In this document: positions 8,289-17,977 of the stretch, in pieces
How the letters are laid out: each line of letters starts with the position of its first letter
Numbering within the stretch: position 1 is the first letter of the stretch
Source: Planctomycetota bacterium
Lineage (GTDB): Bacteria; Planctomycetota; Phycisphaerae; Phycisphaerales; SM1A02
Assembly (NCBI GenBank): GCA_016872835.1
Contig: VGYX01000005.1
Coordinates: 95,128 to 159,127, forward strand
Length of the DNA stretch: 64,000 nt
Direction: 5' to 3'
Made by a program: the position numbers and the translations under genes
The notes under the pieces: model-generated
The model's database searches: none
What the model saw: only the letters and a program-made list of their open reading frames with translations
What the model was told of the DNA's origin: nothing

Positions 8289-9865
8289 CTCGGAGCGCGA
8301 TCGTGGTGGGTGGTGGCCTGGCCGGACTCGCAGCCGCGGTGGAATTGACGACCGCTGGCGTGAAGGTGACGGTCGTCGAGCGCAACGCGCACCTAGGCGG
8401 CAAGATGAACGTGCTGGACGAGGCGGGGTTCCGCTTCGACATGGGGCCCACGATCCTGACCATGCCGCAGGTGGTGCGGGGCATCATCGCGCGCAGCGGA
8501 AGGCACCCCGAGGACTACCTGTCGCTCGTGCGTCTGGATCCGCAGTGGCGCTGCCTCTACGAGGACGGCACGCGCGTGGACCTGCTGGAGGACGTGGGAC
8601 GCATGGCGGCGGCGATGGACCGCCAGTTCCCGGGGCGCGGTGCGGGCGAGGGCTGGCGACGCTTCATTGACTGGAGTCGCCGGATGTATCGCCTGAGCGA
8701 CAAGGTCTTCTTCTACAAGGATCTTGGCGGCATCGTGGACCTGATGCGTAAGCCGCCGGCGAACGATCCCGGTCTGCTGGGCGACGTGCTGGCGATGCGC
8801 ATGCACAGCACGGTGGCACGAACGGTGCACAAGTGGATCGGCGAGCCGCACCTGCGTCAGCTGAGCGAGCACTTCCTTCAGTACGTGGGATCGAGTCCGT
8901 TCCTGTCGCCGTCGATCCTGGGCCTGATCGCCTCGGCGCAGGTGGACCACGGCTGCTGGTACGCGATGGGGGGCACGCGGCAGGTCGCGCGCTCGCTCGA
9001 GCGGATCCTTCGCGAGGAACACGCGGAACTGATCACCGGCGCCGCCGTGAAGCGCATCGTGCAGCGCGGTGGCGTGGCGGTGGGCGTGGAACTGGAGGAT
9101 GGCCGCGCGCTGCAGGCGGATCTGGTGGTGAGCAACTGCGACGTGCAGCGCACCTACCGCGACCTGCTGGGCGACGGTTCGAGCCTGCGCGAGCAGCAGG
9201 TGATCGCCTCGCGTTACACGCCGGCGTGCAGTGGCGTGGTGCTCTATCTGGGCCTGAACCGGCAGTACGACCATCTGCTGCACCACAACTTCCTGTTCAG
9301 TCGCGACTCGGTGGCGGAGTTCGACGACATCTACGCGAAGGGCGTTCCCGCGCGCGATCCGACGATCTACCTCTGCGTGCCCAGCCGGACCGATCCGGCG
9401 CAGGCGCCTGCGGGCGGCGAGGCGTTCTACGCGCTCATCCACACGCCGTATCGACGCGAGGGCCAGCGTTGGGAGGGGCCTGGCGGTCTTCTGGAGCAGT
9501 ATCGCCCCGTGCTGATCGAGAAGCTGAAGCGCTTCGGCATGGAGGACATCGAGCGGCACATCGTGGTGGAGCGTCATCTCACGCCGGCCAGCATCGAGCG
9601 GCTCTACAACGCCGAGGGTGGCGCGATCTACGGTCTGGCGAGCCACGGTCGCATGCGCGGCGGCTTCAAGCCGCGCAACCGCAGCTCGGTGCTTCGCAAC
9701 CTGTATCTGGCGGGCGGAAGCGCGAATCCGGGCCCTGGCGTGCCGATGGTGCTGATGAGCGGCGTGACGGCCGCGCAGTCGGCGCTGCGTGATCTGGGGC
9801 TGCCGACCGAGGGCCGTGTGGCGGGTGCTGGAGCCGAGGCGTGGGCGACCGCGGCGGCGAACTGA
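8285..9865 (+). CDS. crtP: CrtP-like carotenoid oxidase/desaturase (diaponeurosporene oxygenase family)
   Basis: The 526-residue FAD protein starts at ATG 8285, overlapping the preceding stop (ATGA). It carries VGGGLAGLAAAVELTTAG at 7-24, GGKMNVL, FDMGPTI and the C-terminal SHGRMRGGFKPRNRS then LYLAGGSANPGPGVPMVLMSG. The last block resembles the CrtP branch, which oxidises the terminal methyl of a C30 carotenoid to the aldehyde, more than the THPGSGLP form found in crtN here. The adjoining aldehyde dehydrogenase would act on its product. The assignment as oxidase rather than a second desaturase rests on this motif and on context. Confidence 0.75.
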   Translation: MTRSAIVVGGGLAGLAAAVELTTAGVKVTVVERNAHLGGKMNVLDEAGFRFDMGPTILTMPQVVRGIIARSGRHPEDYLSLVRLDPQWRCLYEDGTRVDLLEDVGRMAAAMDRQFPGRGAGEGWRRFIDWSRRMYRLSDKVFFYKDLGGIVDLMRKPPANDPGLLGDVLAMRMHSTVARTVHKWIGEPHLRQLSEHFLQYVGSSPFLSPSILGLIASAQVDHGCWYAMGGTRQVARSLERILREEHAELITGAAVKRIVQRGGVAVGVELEDGRALQADLVVSNCDVQRTYRDLLGDGSSLREQQVIASRYTPACSGVVLYLGLNRQYDHLLHHNFLFSRDSVAEFDDIYAKGVPARDPTIYLCVPSRTDPAQAPAGGEAFYALIHTPYRREGQRWEGPGGLLEQYRPVLIEKLKRFGMEDIERHIVVERHLTPASIERLYNAEGGAIYGLASHGRMRGGFKPRNRSSVLRNLYLAGGSANPGPGVPMVLMSGVTAAQSALRDLGLPTEGRVAGAGAEAWATAAAN

Positions 9866-10650
9866 GCGGCGTCCGCATCGAGGACGCCTGGAGCGCGCGC
9901 TTTGCCGCGTTCTTCGGCTGGTACGCGCTGCGGCAGTTGCGCGGAAGGTTTCACGCCGTCCGCATCATGCCGGGCACGCGCGAGGCGCTCGCCGAGTTGG
10001 CGGCGTACGCCGGTCCGGCGATGGTGGCGATGAACCACAGCTCCTGGTGGGATCCGATGCTGGCGGTAGCGCTGTGGCGATCCTTCTTCCAGAGCCGTTC
10101 CAGCCTGTCGCCGATGGACGCGGCGCAGTTGGCACGATTCCGATTCCTGCGCAAACTCGGCATCTTCGGCATCGATCCGGACGATCCGCGTTCGATGGAG
10201 GCGATGGGGTCGTATGTGGCACGCCGCATGACCGAGATGGATCGACCCACGATCACGCTGACGCCGCAGGGGCGCTTCACCGATGTGCGCGAGCCGGTGG
10301 TGCCACGGCCCGGCTCGGCGGCGTTGCTTGCCGCGCATGCGGGCATGCGTGCGTGGAGCCTGGCGATGGAGTACGGATTCTGGGCCGATGCTCGCCCCGA
10401 GGTGTTCCTTCGCGTGGTGGCCGTCGAGACGCCCGCGGATCGTCGTCTGGTCGGGTGGCAGCGCACGCTCAAAGCGACGATGGAGTCCAATCAACGCGCG
10501 CTCGCCAACGCCGTGCGGTCGCGCGAGGCGGCGGCCTTTGAATGCGTCGTGGGCGGCGACGCGGCGCGCGTGCATCCGGTGTACGACCTCTGGCTTGCGC
10601 TCACGGGCCGCGCCGGCCGGATCGACCCTTCGCGGGGACCGCGCGCATGA
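9841..10650 (+). CDS. PlsC-like acyltransferase, probable carotenoid acyltransferase
   Basis: The 269-residue protein contains the acyltransferase H-x4-D signature as NHSSWWDP (near residue 63) and the glycine block TLTPQGRFTD further on, both as in PlsC/LPLAT enzymes. The GTG start at 9841 overlaps crtP by 25 bp, and the stop overlaps the next gene (ATGA). In staphyloxanthin synthesis a CrtO acyltransferase attaches a fatty acid to the glycosylated carotenoid; this protein is in the right place to do so, but it belongs to the soluble PlsC-like fold rather than clearly to CrtO. A phospholipid role is the alternative. Confidence 0.7.
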   Translation: MGDRGGELSGVRIEDAWSARFAAFFGWYALRQLRGRFHAVRIMPGTREALAELAAYAGPAMVAMNHSSWWDPMLAVALWRSFFQSRSSLSPMDAAQLARFRFLRKLGIFGIDPDDPRSMEAMGSYVARRMTEMDRPTITLTPQGRFTDVREPVVPRPGSAALLAAHAGMRAWSLAMEYGFWADARPEVFLRVVAVETPADRRLVGWQRTLKATMESNQRALANAVRSREAAAFECVVGGDAARVHPVYDLWLALTGRAGRIDPSRGPRA

Positions 10651-11792
10651 CGGTCGAGCTGTCCACGGTGACCGGATGGGCGATGGTCGGATGCGCGGCG
10701 ATGCCGTGCGTGATGACCGCGTGGAACCTCATGCTCTACAGGCGCCCACCGCTGACGGGTGAGCCGCTGGGCGAGCAGGACCGGGTCGATGTCTGCATTC
10801 CTGCGCGCAATGAGGCCGCGAACATCGAGGCGTGCGTCCAAGGCGTGCTGGCGTCGGTCGAGGTGCCGGTTCGCGCCTGCGTGTACGACGACCAGAGCGC
10901 CGACGCGACGCCGGAGATCCTCCTCCGACTGGCACAGGCGGACGCGCGCGTGATTCGGGTTCCCACAGTACCGCTTCCAGCCGGATGGAACGGCAAGCAG
11001 TGGGGATGTGAGCGCATGGGGCGCGCGAGTGACGCCGCGTGGCTCCTGTTCACCGATGCCGACGTGCGGCTGGATCCGCGGGCCGTCGTCGCCGCGGTTC
11101 GATTCGCGCACACGTCCGGCAGCGATCTTGTGAGCACCTTCCCGCGCGAGATCTGCGGCTCGCTGGGCGAGGCGCTGACGGTGCCGATGATCCATTTCGT
11201 GCTGCTTGGCTACCTGCCGATGGGTTTCATGCGGCGGGATCGAAGGCCCGCGCTCGCCGCCGGCTGCGGGCAGTTCCTGCTGGTGCGTCGCGAGGTCTGG
11301 CAGCGCAGCGGCGGACATGCCGCGTTCAAGGCCAGCATGCACGACGGCATCAAACTGCCGCGGAGCGTGCGCATGAGCGGGGGGCGGACGGACCTCTTCG
11401 ACGGCACGGATCTGGTGTCGTGTCGCATGTACCGTGGGTTCGCGCAGTCCTGGCGTGGCTTCGTGAAGAACGCCTACGAGGGACTTGGATCGATCGGCAC
11501 GCTGCTCTTCTTCACGATCATGCATGCGGTCGGACATCTGCTGCCGTGGGCGATCGCGATCGCCGCGCTTGCGGGCGCAGCGTGGGGACACGCCCTGGTC
11601 GGTCATGCCGCGTTGGCGATCGTGCTGGCGTACCTGACGCGCGTCATGCTCGCCGTGCGCTTCCGGCAGCCGTGGAGCGCGTTGGCGCTGCACCCGTTGG
11701 GTGTGGCGCTGATGACCGCGATCCAATGGACCAGCCTCTGGGTCGCGAGGCGTGGCCGGCGTGAGTGGAAGGGGCGCGTGGCAGGCGCCTGA
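10647..11792 (+). CDS. CrtQ-like family 2 glycosyltransferase
   Basis: The 381-residue protein has an N-terminal membrane helix and a GT-A catalytic domain with the nucleotide-binding segment VDVCIPARNEAANIE, DDQSAD and the metal-binding DxD as FTDADVR. A PLPAGWNGKQWGC segment is typical of carotenoid/hopanoid-type GT2 enzymes. Two or three C-terminal membrane helices follow (about 285-370). CrtQ esterifies glucose to the carotenoid acid; the 4-bp overlap with the acyltransferase gene supports that role. It is the last gene of the plus-strand carotenoid operon, ending 5 bp before the convergent ABC exporter. Confidence 0.75.
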   Translation: MTVELSTVTGWAMVGCAAMPCVMTAWNLMLYRRPPLTGEPLGEQDRVDVCIPARNEAANIEACVQGVLASVEVPVRACVYDDQSADATPEILLRLAQADARVIRVPTVPLPAGWNGKQWGCERMGRASDAAWLLFTDADVRLDPRAVVAAVRFAHTSGSDLVSTFPREICGSLGEALTVPMIHFVLLGYLPMGFMRRDRRPALAAGCGQFLLVRREVWQRSGGHAAFKASMHDGIKLPRSVRMSGGRTDLFDGTDLVSCRMYRGFAQSWRGFVKNAYEGLGSIGTLLFFTIMHAVGHLLPWAIAIAALAGAAWGHALVGHAALAIVLAYLTRVMLAVRFRQPWSALALHPLGVALMTAIQWTSLWVARRGRREWKGRVAGA

Positions 11793-11797
11793 ATCGG

Positions 11798-13750
11798 TCA
11801 GCCGGCGGCCTGCGCGCGAGTTTCGGTGCGAAGGTCGGGGCGCGCCGTCTGGATGAGCACCATGTCCCGGTAGGGCCCGCTGCCCTGCATGAGTTCATCG
11901 TGGCTTCCCTGCTGGACCACGCGGCCGCCACGCAGGACCACGATGCGGTCCGCGTGGCGGATCGTGGAGAGCCGGTGCGCGATCACGAACGAGGTGCGCT
12001 GTCGCATCAGGTTGGCCAGTCCCTGCTGGATCGCCTGTTCGCTCTCGACATCAAGGTTGCTGGTCGCCTCGTCCAGGATCAGCACACGCGGATCCGCCAG
12101 CACCGCGCGCGCGATCGCCAGTCGCTGGCGCTGGCCACCCGACAGCCGCACGCCGCGCTCGCCGACGAGCGTGTCGTAGCCCTGCGGAAGGGCCACAATG
12201 AAGTCGTGCGCGCAGGCGGTGCGTGCCGCGGCTTCGATGCGCGTGCGCGAGGCCTCGCGGTCGGCGTAGGCGATGTTCTCCGCCACCGTGCCGTCGAAAA
12301 GGAAGACGTCCTGCTCGACCACGCCAAGCAGGCGTCGCCAACTCGACAGCTGGATGTCCCGCAGGTCGGTGCCGTCGATCGTGATGCAGCCTGAGATCGG
12401 ATCGAAGAAGCGCGCGATCAGGTTCGAGAGCGTGGTCTTGCCGGCGCCACTCGCACCCACAAAGGCGATCATCTCACCGGAACGTGCCTGAAACGAGACG
12501 TCCGTGAGCACGTGCTCGTTGGCACCGGGATAGGCGAAGGTGAGACCCTCGACGGCGATGTCGCCGCGCACGGTCTCGCGGTTCAGCGTTCGCGCACCCG
12601 CACGATCCGGCAGCTCGGGCGATTCCGAGAGAAGGTCGAGCGTGCGGTCGTAGCCGGCCAGGTTCGTCTGGAAGTTGGTGGTGCTCGAGGCGAGCGCCTC
12701 CATTGGCCCAAGCAACATCACCAGATAGGTCATGAAGAGCACGAGATCACCCGGCGTGAGCGAGCCGCCCAGCACCTGCTTGCCGCCGTACCAGAGCAGC
12801 AGCGCGCTTCCGATCGGCACGAACAACGCCCATGCCAGCTCGATGCCGCGGCTCCACCACCAGGTCAGGATCTCCTGGCGCGCCATCAGATGACTGCCAG
12901 TGGCGAAACGTCCCGACTCGCTGCGCTCGCGCGCGAAGGCTCGGACCACGCGCATGCCGCCGAAGGTCTCGGTGGAGTGCGCGTCCACCTCGCTGCGCTG
13001 CTGCCGGATGTCGCGATAGAGCGGGCGGATGCGTCCGATCCAGGTTCGATGGCTGAACCACACGAGCGGAAGCAGCAGGACGGCGCCGAGCAGCAGGCGC
13101 CAGTCCGTCCAGGCAAGCACGGTCAGGATGCCGACCAGCTGGACGATCGCCCGGCACGGGTTGTAGATCATGCTGAAGACGAGTTCGGCCACGCCGCCTG
13201 CGTCCTCGCGCAGCAGGCTGGTCAGGCCGCCGGACTTCAGCTGCCAGATGCGGCCAAGCGGCAGGTGCACCGCGTGCTGGAACGCCGCGCGCCGCAGCGA
13301 GGCCTGCAGCAGCTTGGTCACGCGCGTGGCTTGCCAGCGCCCCGTCAGGTGCACCACGGTGCCGAGGAAACTGAGCGTGACGATGGTGCCCGCGATCCAC
13401 GTGAGCAGGACGGATGCGTCGGTGGTGGCTTGCGTCGGCAGCCATCGTGCCAACGACGCAGGCAACGGCTGACGCATGAACACGTTGTCGATCGCCACCT
13501 TCGTGGCGGCCGGCGGCACCAGATTCAGGATCGTTCCGATGGTCAGCGTGCCAAGCGCGATGCCCATCGAGCCGCGGAATGGGCGGAGTTCGCCCAGGAA
13601 ACTTCGGAAGAGCTGTCCGAAGCTTCGCTGGCGCTTCAGGCTCCGCTCGGTGCCATGGAAGCTCACGATCGTGCGCTCCGCGCGTCGCCGTCGTTCGCGC
13701 TGCGCGGCGCGATAGGCGGCGTACCGCGAGCGGCTGCTTCCGGGTGGCAT
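11798..13750 (-). CDS. ABC exporter, fused membrane and ATPase domains
   Basis: The 650-residue half-transporter has a basic N-terminus, a six-helix type 1 exporter domain (about 55-370) and an ATPase domain. Visible motifs are Walker A GASGAGKTT, Q-loop VVEQDVFLF, signature LSGGQRQR, Walker B VLILDEATS and the H-loop AHRLSTI. The family (MsbA/lipid A and multidrug exporters) works as homodimers in the inner membrane. The ATG at 13750 is preceded by TACCAT at a 6-nt gap and gives a complete protein. The substrate cannot be read from sequence; lipid A-type cargo is a reasonable guess given the Kdo gene in the window. Confidence 0.88.
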   Translation of the reverse strand: MPPGSSRSRYAAYRAAQRERRRRAERTIVSFHGTERSLKRQRSFGQLFRSFLGELRPFRGSMGIALGTLTIGTILNLVPPAATKVAIDNVFMRQPLPASLARWLPTQATTDASVLLTWIAGTIVTLSFLGTVVHLTGRWQATRVTKLLQASLRRAAFQHAVHLPLGRIWQLKSGGLTSLLREDAGGVAELVFSMIYNPCRAIVQLVGILTVLAWTDWRLLLGAVLLLPLVWFSHRTWIGRIRPLYRDIRQQRSEVDAHSTETFGGMRVVRAFARERSESGRFATGSHLMARQEILTWWWSRGIELAWALFVPIGSALLLWYGGKQVLGGSLTPGDLVLFMTYLVMLLGPMEALASSTTNFQTNLAGYDRTLDLLSESPELPDRAGARTLNRETVRGDIAVEGLTFAYPGANEHVLTDVSFQARSGEMIAFVGASGAGKTTLSNLIARFFDPISGCITIDGTDLRDIQLSSWRRLLGVVEQDVFLFDGTVAENIAYADREASRTRIEAAARTACAHDFIVALPQGYDTLVGERGVRLSGGQRQRLAIARAVLADPRVLILDEATSNLDVESEQAIQQGLANLMRQRTSFVIAHRLSTIRHADRIVVLRGGRVVQQGSHDELMQGSGPYRDMVLIQTARPDLRTETRAQAAG

Positions 13751-13756
13751 CGCGTG

Positions 13757-13762
13757 ATGGTA
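13757..13762 (-). promoter_or_regulatory. -10 element (TACCAT) for the ABC exporter, leaderless arrangement
   Basis: TACCAT ends 6 nt (CACGCG) before the ATG at 13750. Only 39 bp separate this ATG from the divergent one at 13790, so both genes must use start-proximal promoters. Confidence 0.5.
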
Positions 13763-13776
13763 GCCGTCGCGCCTCG

Positions 13777-13782
13777 TACACT
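13777..13782 (+). promoter_or_regulatory. -10 element (TACACT) for the secreted nuclease-fold gene
   Basis: TACACT is followed by 7 nt (CGGACGC) and the ATG at 13790. The sequence has the same layout as the kdsC promoter. Confidence 0.55.
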
Positions 13783-13789
13783 CGGACGC

Positions 13790-14962
13790 ATGCGAATGTT
13801 CCGTCCATCCGCCGTCGCGCTGCTGGCGCTGATTCTTGCGTCGCTCGCCTTCGCGCAGGCCGCCCCCGCGCCGCGTCAGGAGAGGCCGAACACCTACAAC
13901 GGGAAGCCCTCGCAGCCCATCGGTGTGGCTGCGGCGCCCAGGAAGGCCGAGGGGTGCATCCGTCTGGCTGCCTTCAACGTGGAGAACCTGTTCGACGACA
14001 AGGACGACCCGAAGCTTTCCGGTGACTACGACGACATCAAGATGACCACCGATCCGACGCGGCTGAAGAACCTCGCCGCGGCGATCCGGGCGCTCGACGC
14101 CGACGTGCTGGCGCTGGAAGAGGTCGAGAGCGAGGAATGCCTTCGCTGGTTCCGCGACCAGTATCTGAAGGACCTTGGTTACGAGCATCTGGCGAGCCGT
14201 GAGGTGGGCTACTACCGCGGCGTCGAGCAGTCGGTGCTGAGTCGCTTTCCGATCCTTGAGGTGAAGACCTATTCCGACGTCAAGGTGACAAGCGCCGCGG
14301 CACGCCTGCCAAAGGATCCAGCCGAGCGCAAGCGGCAGAAGTGGGCGGACCCGGACGACGTCGAGGGCAGTGGCGGCTTTCAACGCAGCCCGCTGCACGC
14401 GAAGGTCCAGCTGCCGGACGGAAGCGCGCTTGACCTCTTCGTGGTGCACTTCAAGGCGGGTGGCAAGAAGTTCGCGCATCAGCGCGAGCTCGAGGCGCTC
14501 TCGACGGTGAACCTGATCGACGCCGTGCGCGCCCGGAACAAGGACGCGCAGATCGCGGTGGTGGGTGACTTCAACGCACAGCCCACCGACATGACGGCCA
14601 AGGCGCTTCGAGACAAGGCGCTTGGTGGACTGATCAGCGCCTACGAACTGCGTCCCGGCGCGAGCAAGGGTGACGGCGATGGTGAGGGCGGATCCAAGAG
14701 CGATCGTCGGAAGTTCCTCACGCACTCCTTCGTGCCGGAGGACAAGCCCGGAAAGCCGATTGAACGCGCGATCGACTTCATCCTGCTCTCGCCGAACCTG
14801 TTCCAGAAGGGGCAGAAGGGCTCGTACTTCGTGCTGAGCGTGCCCAAGTCGTCACAGCCGGGCAGCGACAAGCCCGCGGGCTACGCGAGCGATCACAATC
14901 CGCTCGCGGTGGACCTGAAGATCGCTCCGAAGTCCGCGGACAAGGCGCCCGCGAAGAAGTGA
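13790..14962 (+). CDS. Secreted endonuclease/exonuclease/phosphatase-family protein
   Basis: A signal peptide (MRMFRPSAVALLALILASLAF, residues 1-21) precedes an EEP-fold domain. Motifs of the DNase I/exonuclease III superfamily are FNVENLFD near residue 62, LALEEVES, a catalytic GDFNAQPTD and the terminal SDHNPLAVDL. Such proteins cleave nucleic acids or phosphodiesters with a divalent metal; export means the target is periplasmic or extracellular, so nutrient nuclease activity is plausible. The length is 390 residues. It converges with trpB, with 6 bp between stops. Substrate is unknown. Confidence 0.8.
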   Translation: MRMFRPSAVALLALILASLAFAQAAPAPRQERPNTYNGKPSQPIGVAAAPRKAEGCIRLAAFNVENLFDDKDDPKLSGDYDDIKMTTDPTRLKNLAAAIRALDADVLALEEVESEECLRWFRDQYLKDLGYEHLASREVGYYRGVEQSVLSRFPILEVKTYSDVKVTSAAARLPKDPAERKRQKWADPDDVEGSGGFQRSPLHAKVQLPDGSALDLFVVHFKAGGKKFAHQRELEALSTVNLIDAVRARNKDAQIAVVGDFNAQPTDMTAKALRDKALGGLISAYELRPGASKGDGDGEGGSKSDRRKFLTHSFVPEDKPGKPIERAIDFILLSPNLFQKGQKGSYFVLSVPKSSQPGSDKPAGYASDHNPLAVDLKIAPKSADKAPAKK

Positions 14963-14968
14963 TCGGCC

Positions 14969-16180
<1,212 letters not shown>

Positions 16181-16189
16181 CGCGGACCG

Positions 16190-16195
16190 ATCCTA
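16190..16195 (-). promoter_or_regulatory. -10 element (TAGGAT) for trpB
   Basis: TAGGAT ends 9 nt before the trpB ATG, which would give a leader of only two or three bases. No room exists for a trp attenuator. Confidence 0.4.
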
Positions 16196-16214
16196 GCCAC
16201 GCCGCGTCAGCGGG

Positions 16215-17129
16215 TCATGCCGTGGGCGGCATCGGCTGCGCGCGTCGACGCATGCGGCGATTCATGGCGCCAAGAGGTCCCGTGATGGCGTAGGCCACGA
16301 AGCACACGGCCAGCGCGACCTGCAGCCACCACACCGCCATCACGATCGGGATCACGATTCGGACGAGCGCGCGGAAATCCTTGCGACCGATCACCCATCG
16401 ATTGATCAGATGCGGGTAGCGCATGGTGCTGACCATGCCCAGCGCGGCCAGCAGCGTGACCAGCGGGATGATCAGGCTGCTCGTCCTCTCCACGCCTGGC
16501 GGGAACTCCCCGCCGAAGCGCTTCACGAGCAGGTGCTGATGCAGCAGGATCAGGCTGGCCACGCAGCCGGCCGCGCCCGGCGAAGGGAGGCCACGGAACC
16601 AGCGGCGCTCCTCGGCGCTCGCCGACGGGGTCTCCACATTGAAGCGCGCGAGTCGCAACGCCGTGCAGCAGATGTAGGCCGCGGCGATGGTCCATGTGGC
16701 GCGTGCATAGAGGTTGTCCGCGTCGGGGCCGAGCACGCCGGTGTAATGCTCAGGGCCGTAGTAGTGGCTCACCAGACGCAGCATCATGAACGCCGGAGCC
16801 ACGCCGAAGGCCACCATGTCCGCCAGCGAATCGAGCTGCGCGCCAAGGTCGCTGGTGCTGCGGGTCAGGCGCGCCACGCTTCCGTCGAGCGCGTCCAGGA
16901 ACATGCCCGCGAAGATCAGGCAACCTGCGACGGTGAGCGTGCTCCAGCCGAAGACCTCGCTGGTGGCGACCGGCATGGCCGCGTAGTGGATCGCCGCGAA
17001 GCCGCAGAGCAGGTTGCCCAGCGTCATCAGCGCTGGAATGACGGCGAGGCCCGGGATGGGCCTTCGGTCGCTCGCGCGGCGGCGCATGCGGAATCGTTCG
17101 CGCAGGTTGGTGGGGGTGGGCAGGCTCAT
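16215..17129 (-). CDS. pssA: CDP-diacylglycerol-serine O-phosphatidyltransferase
   Basis: The 304-residue membrane protein carries the full CDP-alcohol phosphotransferase signature D-G-x2-A-R-x8-G-x3-D-x3-D in DALDGSVARLTRS followed by DLGAQLDSLAD (about 79-107), with six or so membrane helices. The opening (LAVIPALMTLGNLLCGFAAI) is typical of PssA, which makes phosphatidylserine, precursor of phosphatidylethanolamine. It is the last gene of the AsmA-LOG-lipoprotein operon and overlaps the lipoprotein stop by ATGA. No psd gene adjoins it. PgsA-type activity is unlikely given the N-terminal sequence. Confidence 0.86.
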   Translation of the reverse strand: MSLPTPTNLRERFRMRRRASDRRPIPGLAVIPALMTLGNLLCGFAAIHYAAMPVATSEVFGWSTLTVAGCLIFAGMFLDALDGSVARLTRSTSDLGAQLDSLADMVAFGVAPAFMMLRLVSHYYGPEHYTGVLGPDADNLYARATWTIAAAYICCTALRLARFNVETPSASAEERRWFRGLPSPGAAGCVASLILLHQHLLVKRFGGEFPPGVERTSSLIIPLVTLLAALGMVSTMRYPHLINRWVIGRKDFRALVRIVIPIVMAVWWLQVALAVCFVAYAITGPLGAMNRRMRRRAQPMPPTA

Positions 17130-17977
17130 GGGGTCGGCCCGACGGCCGTGCCACTAGTGTCCCGAATCGGGGCGTCGGAGTCCACCGGGCCCGTTTGGGG
17201 TGGCCGCATGGCCACGGGCACGCGCGCCGCGATCGCGATGGCCGTGGCATAGCCGTGCTGCGCGCCATCCGGCAGCTGACGGAGCGGTTCTCCAAGCAGC
17301 AGCGAGCCGATCCGCGGTGGAAGGTCGGCGCCCGTCGCGGGGCCCTTGGTCACCGCCGGCAGCGGTCGAGGCAGGAGGAGCAACGCCTCGCCATCCTCCA
17401 GGCAGCACTCGATGACGCTGTCGACCGCCACCGAGCCATCGGGTGGCTCGCCGGGCTGCGGTGCGCGCCGCGAGCCGGCCTCAACCAGATGCATCACGAC
17501 TTCCACGTGTACGCAGCCGCCGTGCGTGTCGGGTACCAGCCACGATCGCACGCTCACGCGCGCCTCGCCGCCCTCGCTCCGAAGCACCGCAGGCCCCACG
17601 CCGATCCGCTCGCCCGCGCGCATGTCGCGACGAGCCAGTTCGGTCCAGCTGTTGGCCTGACCGATCGGGAAGCGGGTGACCTCGGTGATGGGCCCGAGGC
17701 GCCGACGGATCTCGCCCAGATCGGACGCACGCACGATCGCCGCCTGCACGCCCTCGCGCGCCAGTCGCTCGCGGTCCGCGGGCAGCGGGAAGACGCGCGT
17801 GGCGAACGCGGCCGTGACGGCCTCGATGCGCGGCGCCTCGGTCGCGAACGCGTAGCGCATGCTCTCGATGCCGTCGTTGAGTCCCTCGGGGTCGAGGCTG
17901 GACGTGGCGGGCTTCGGTGCAGGAGCGCACGCGGTCATGCACGCCACCGCCGCCAGGATGGCGTGTCGCGCGATCAC
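17126..17977 (-). CDS. Lipoprotein of unknown function upstream of pssA
   Basis: I do not recognise the family. The GTG at 17977 overlaps the stop of the LOG gene (GTGA) and gives a short basic start, a hydrophobic stretch and a lipobox ending MTAC, with Cys at residue 17: a lipoprotein signal. The mature part (about 267 residues) mixes alpha and beta, with CVHVEVVMHLV and ECCLEDGEALLLLPRP segments, and has no transmembrane helix. It lies between a LOG-family gene and pssA with 4-bp overlaps on both sides, so it is made together with them in fixed proportion. An envelope-biogenesis role is inference from the operon only. Confidence 0.7.
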   Translation of the reverse strand: MIARHAILAAVACMTACAPAPKPATSSLDPEGLNDGIESMRYAFATEAPRIEAVTAAFATRVFPLPADRERLAREGVQAAIVRASDLGEIRRRLGPITEVTRFPIGQANSWTELARRDMRAGERIGVGPAVLRSEGGEARVSVRSWLVPDTHGGCVHVEVVMHLVEAGSRRAPQPGEPPDGSVAVDSVIECCLEDGEALLLLPRPLPAVTKGPATGADLPPRIGSLLLGEPLRQLPDGAQHGYATAIAIAARVPVAMRPPQTGPVDSDAPIRDTSGTAVGPTP

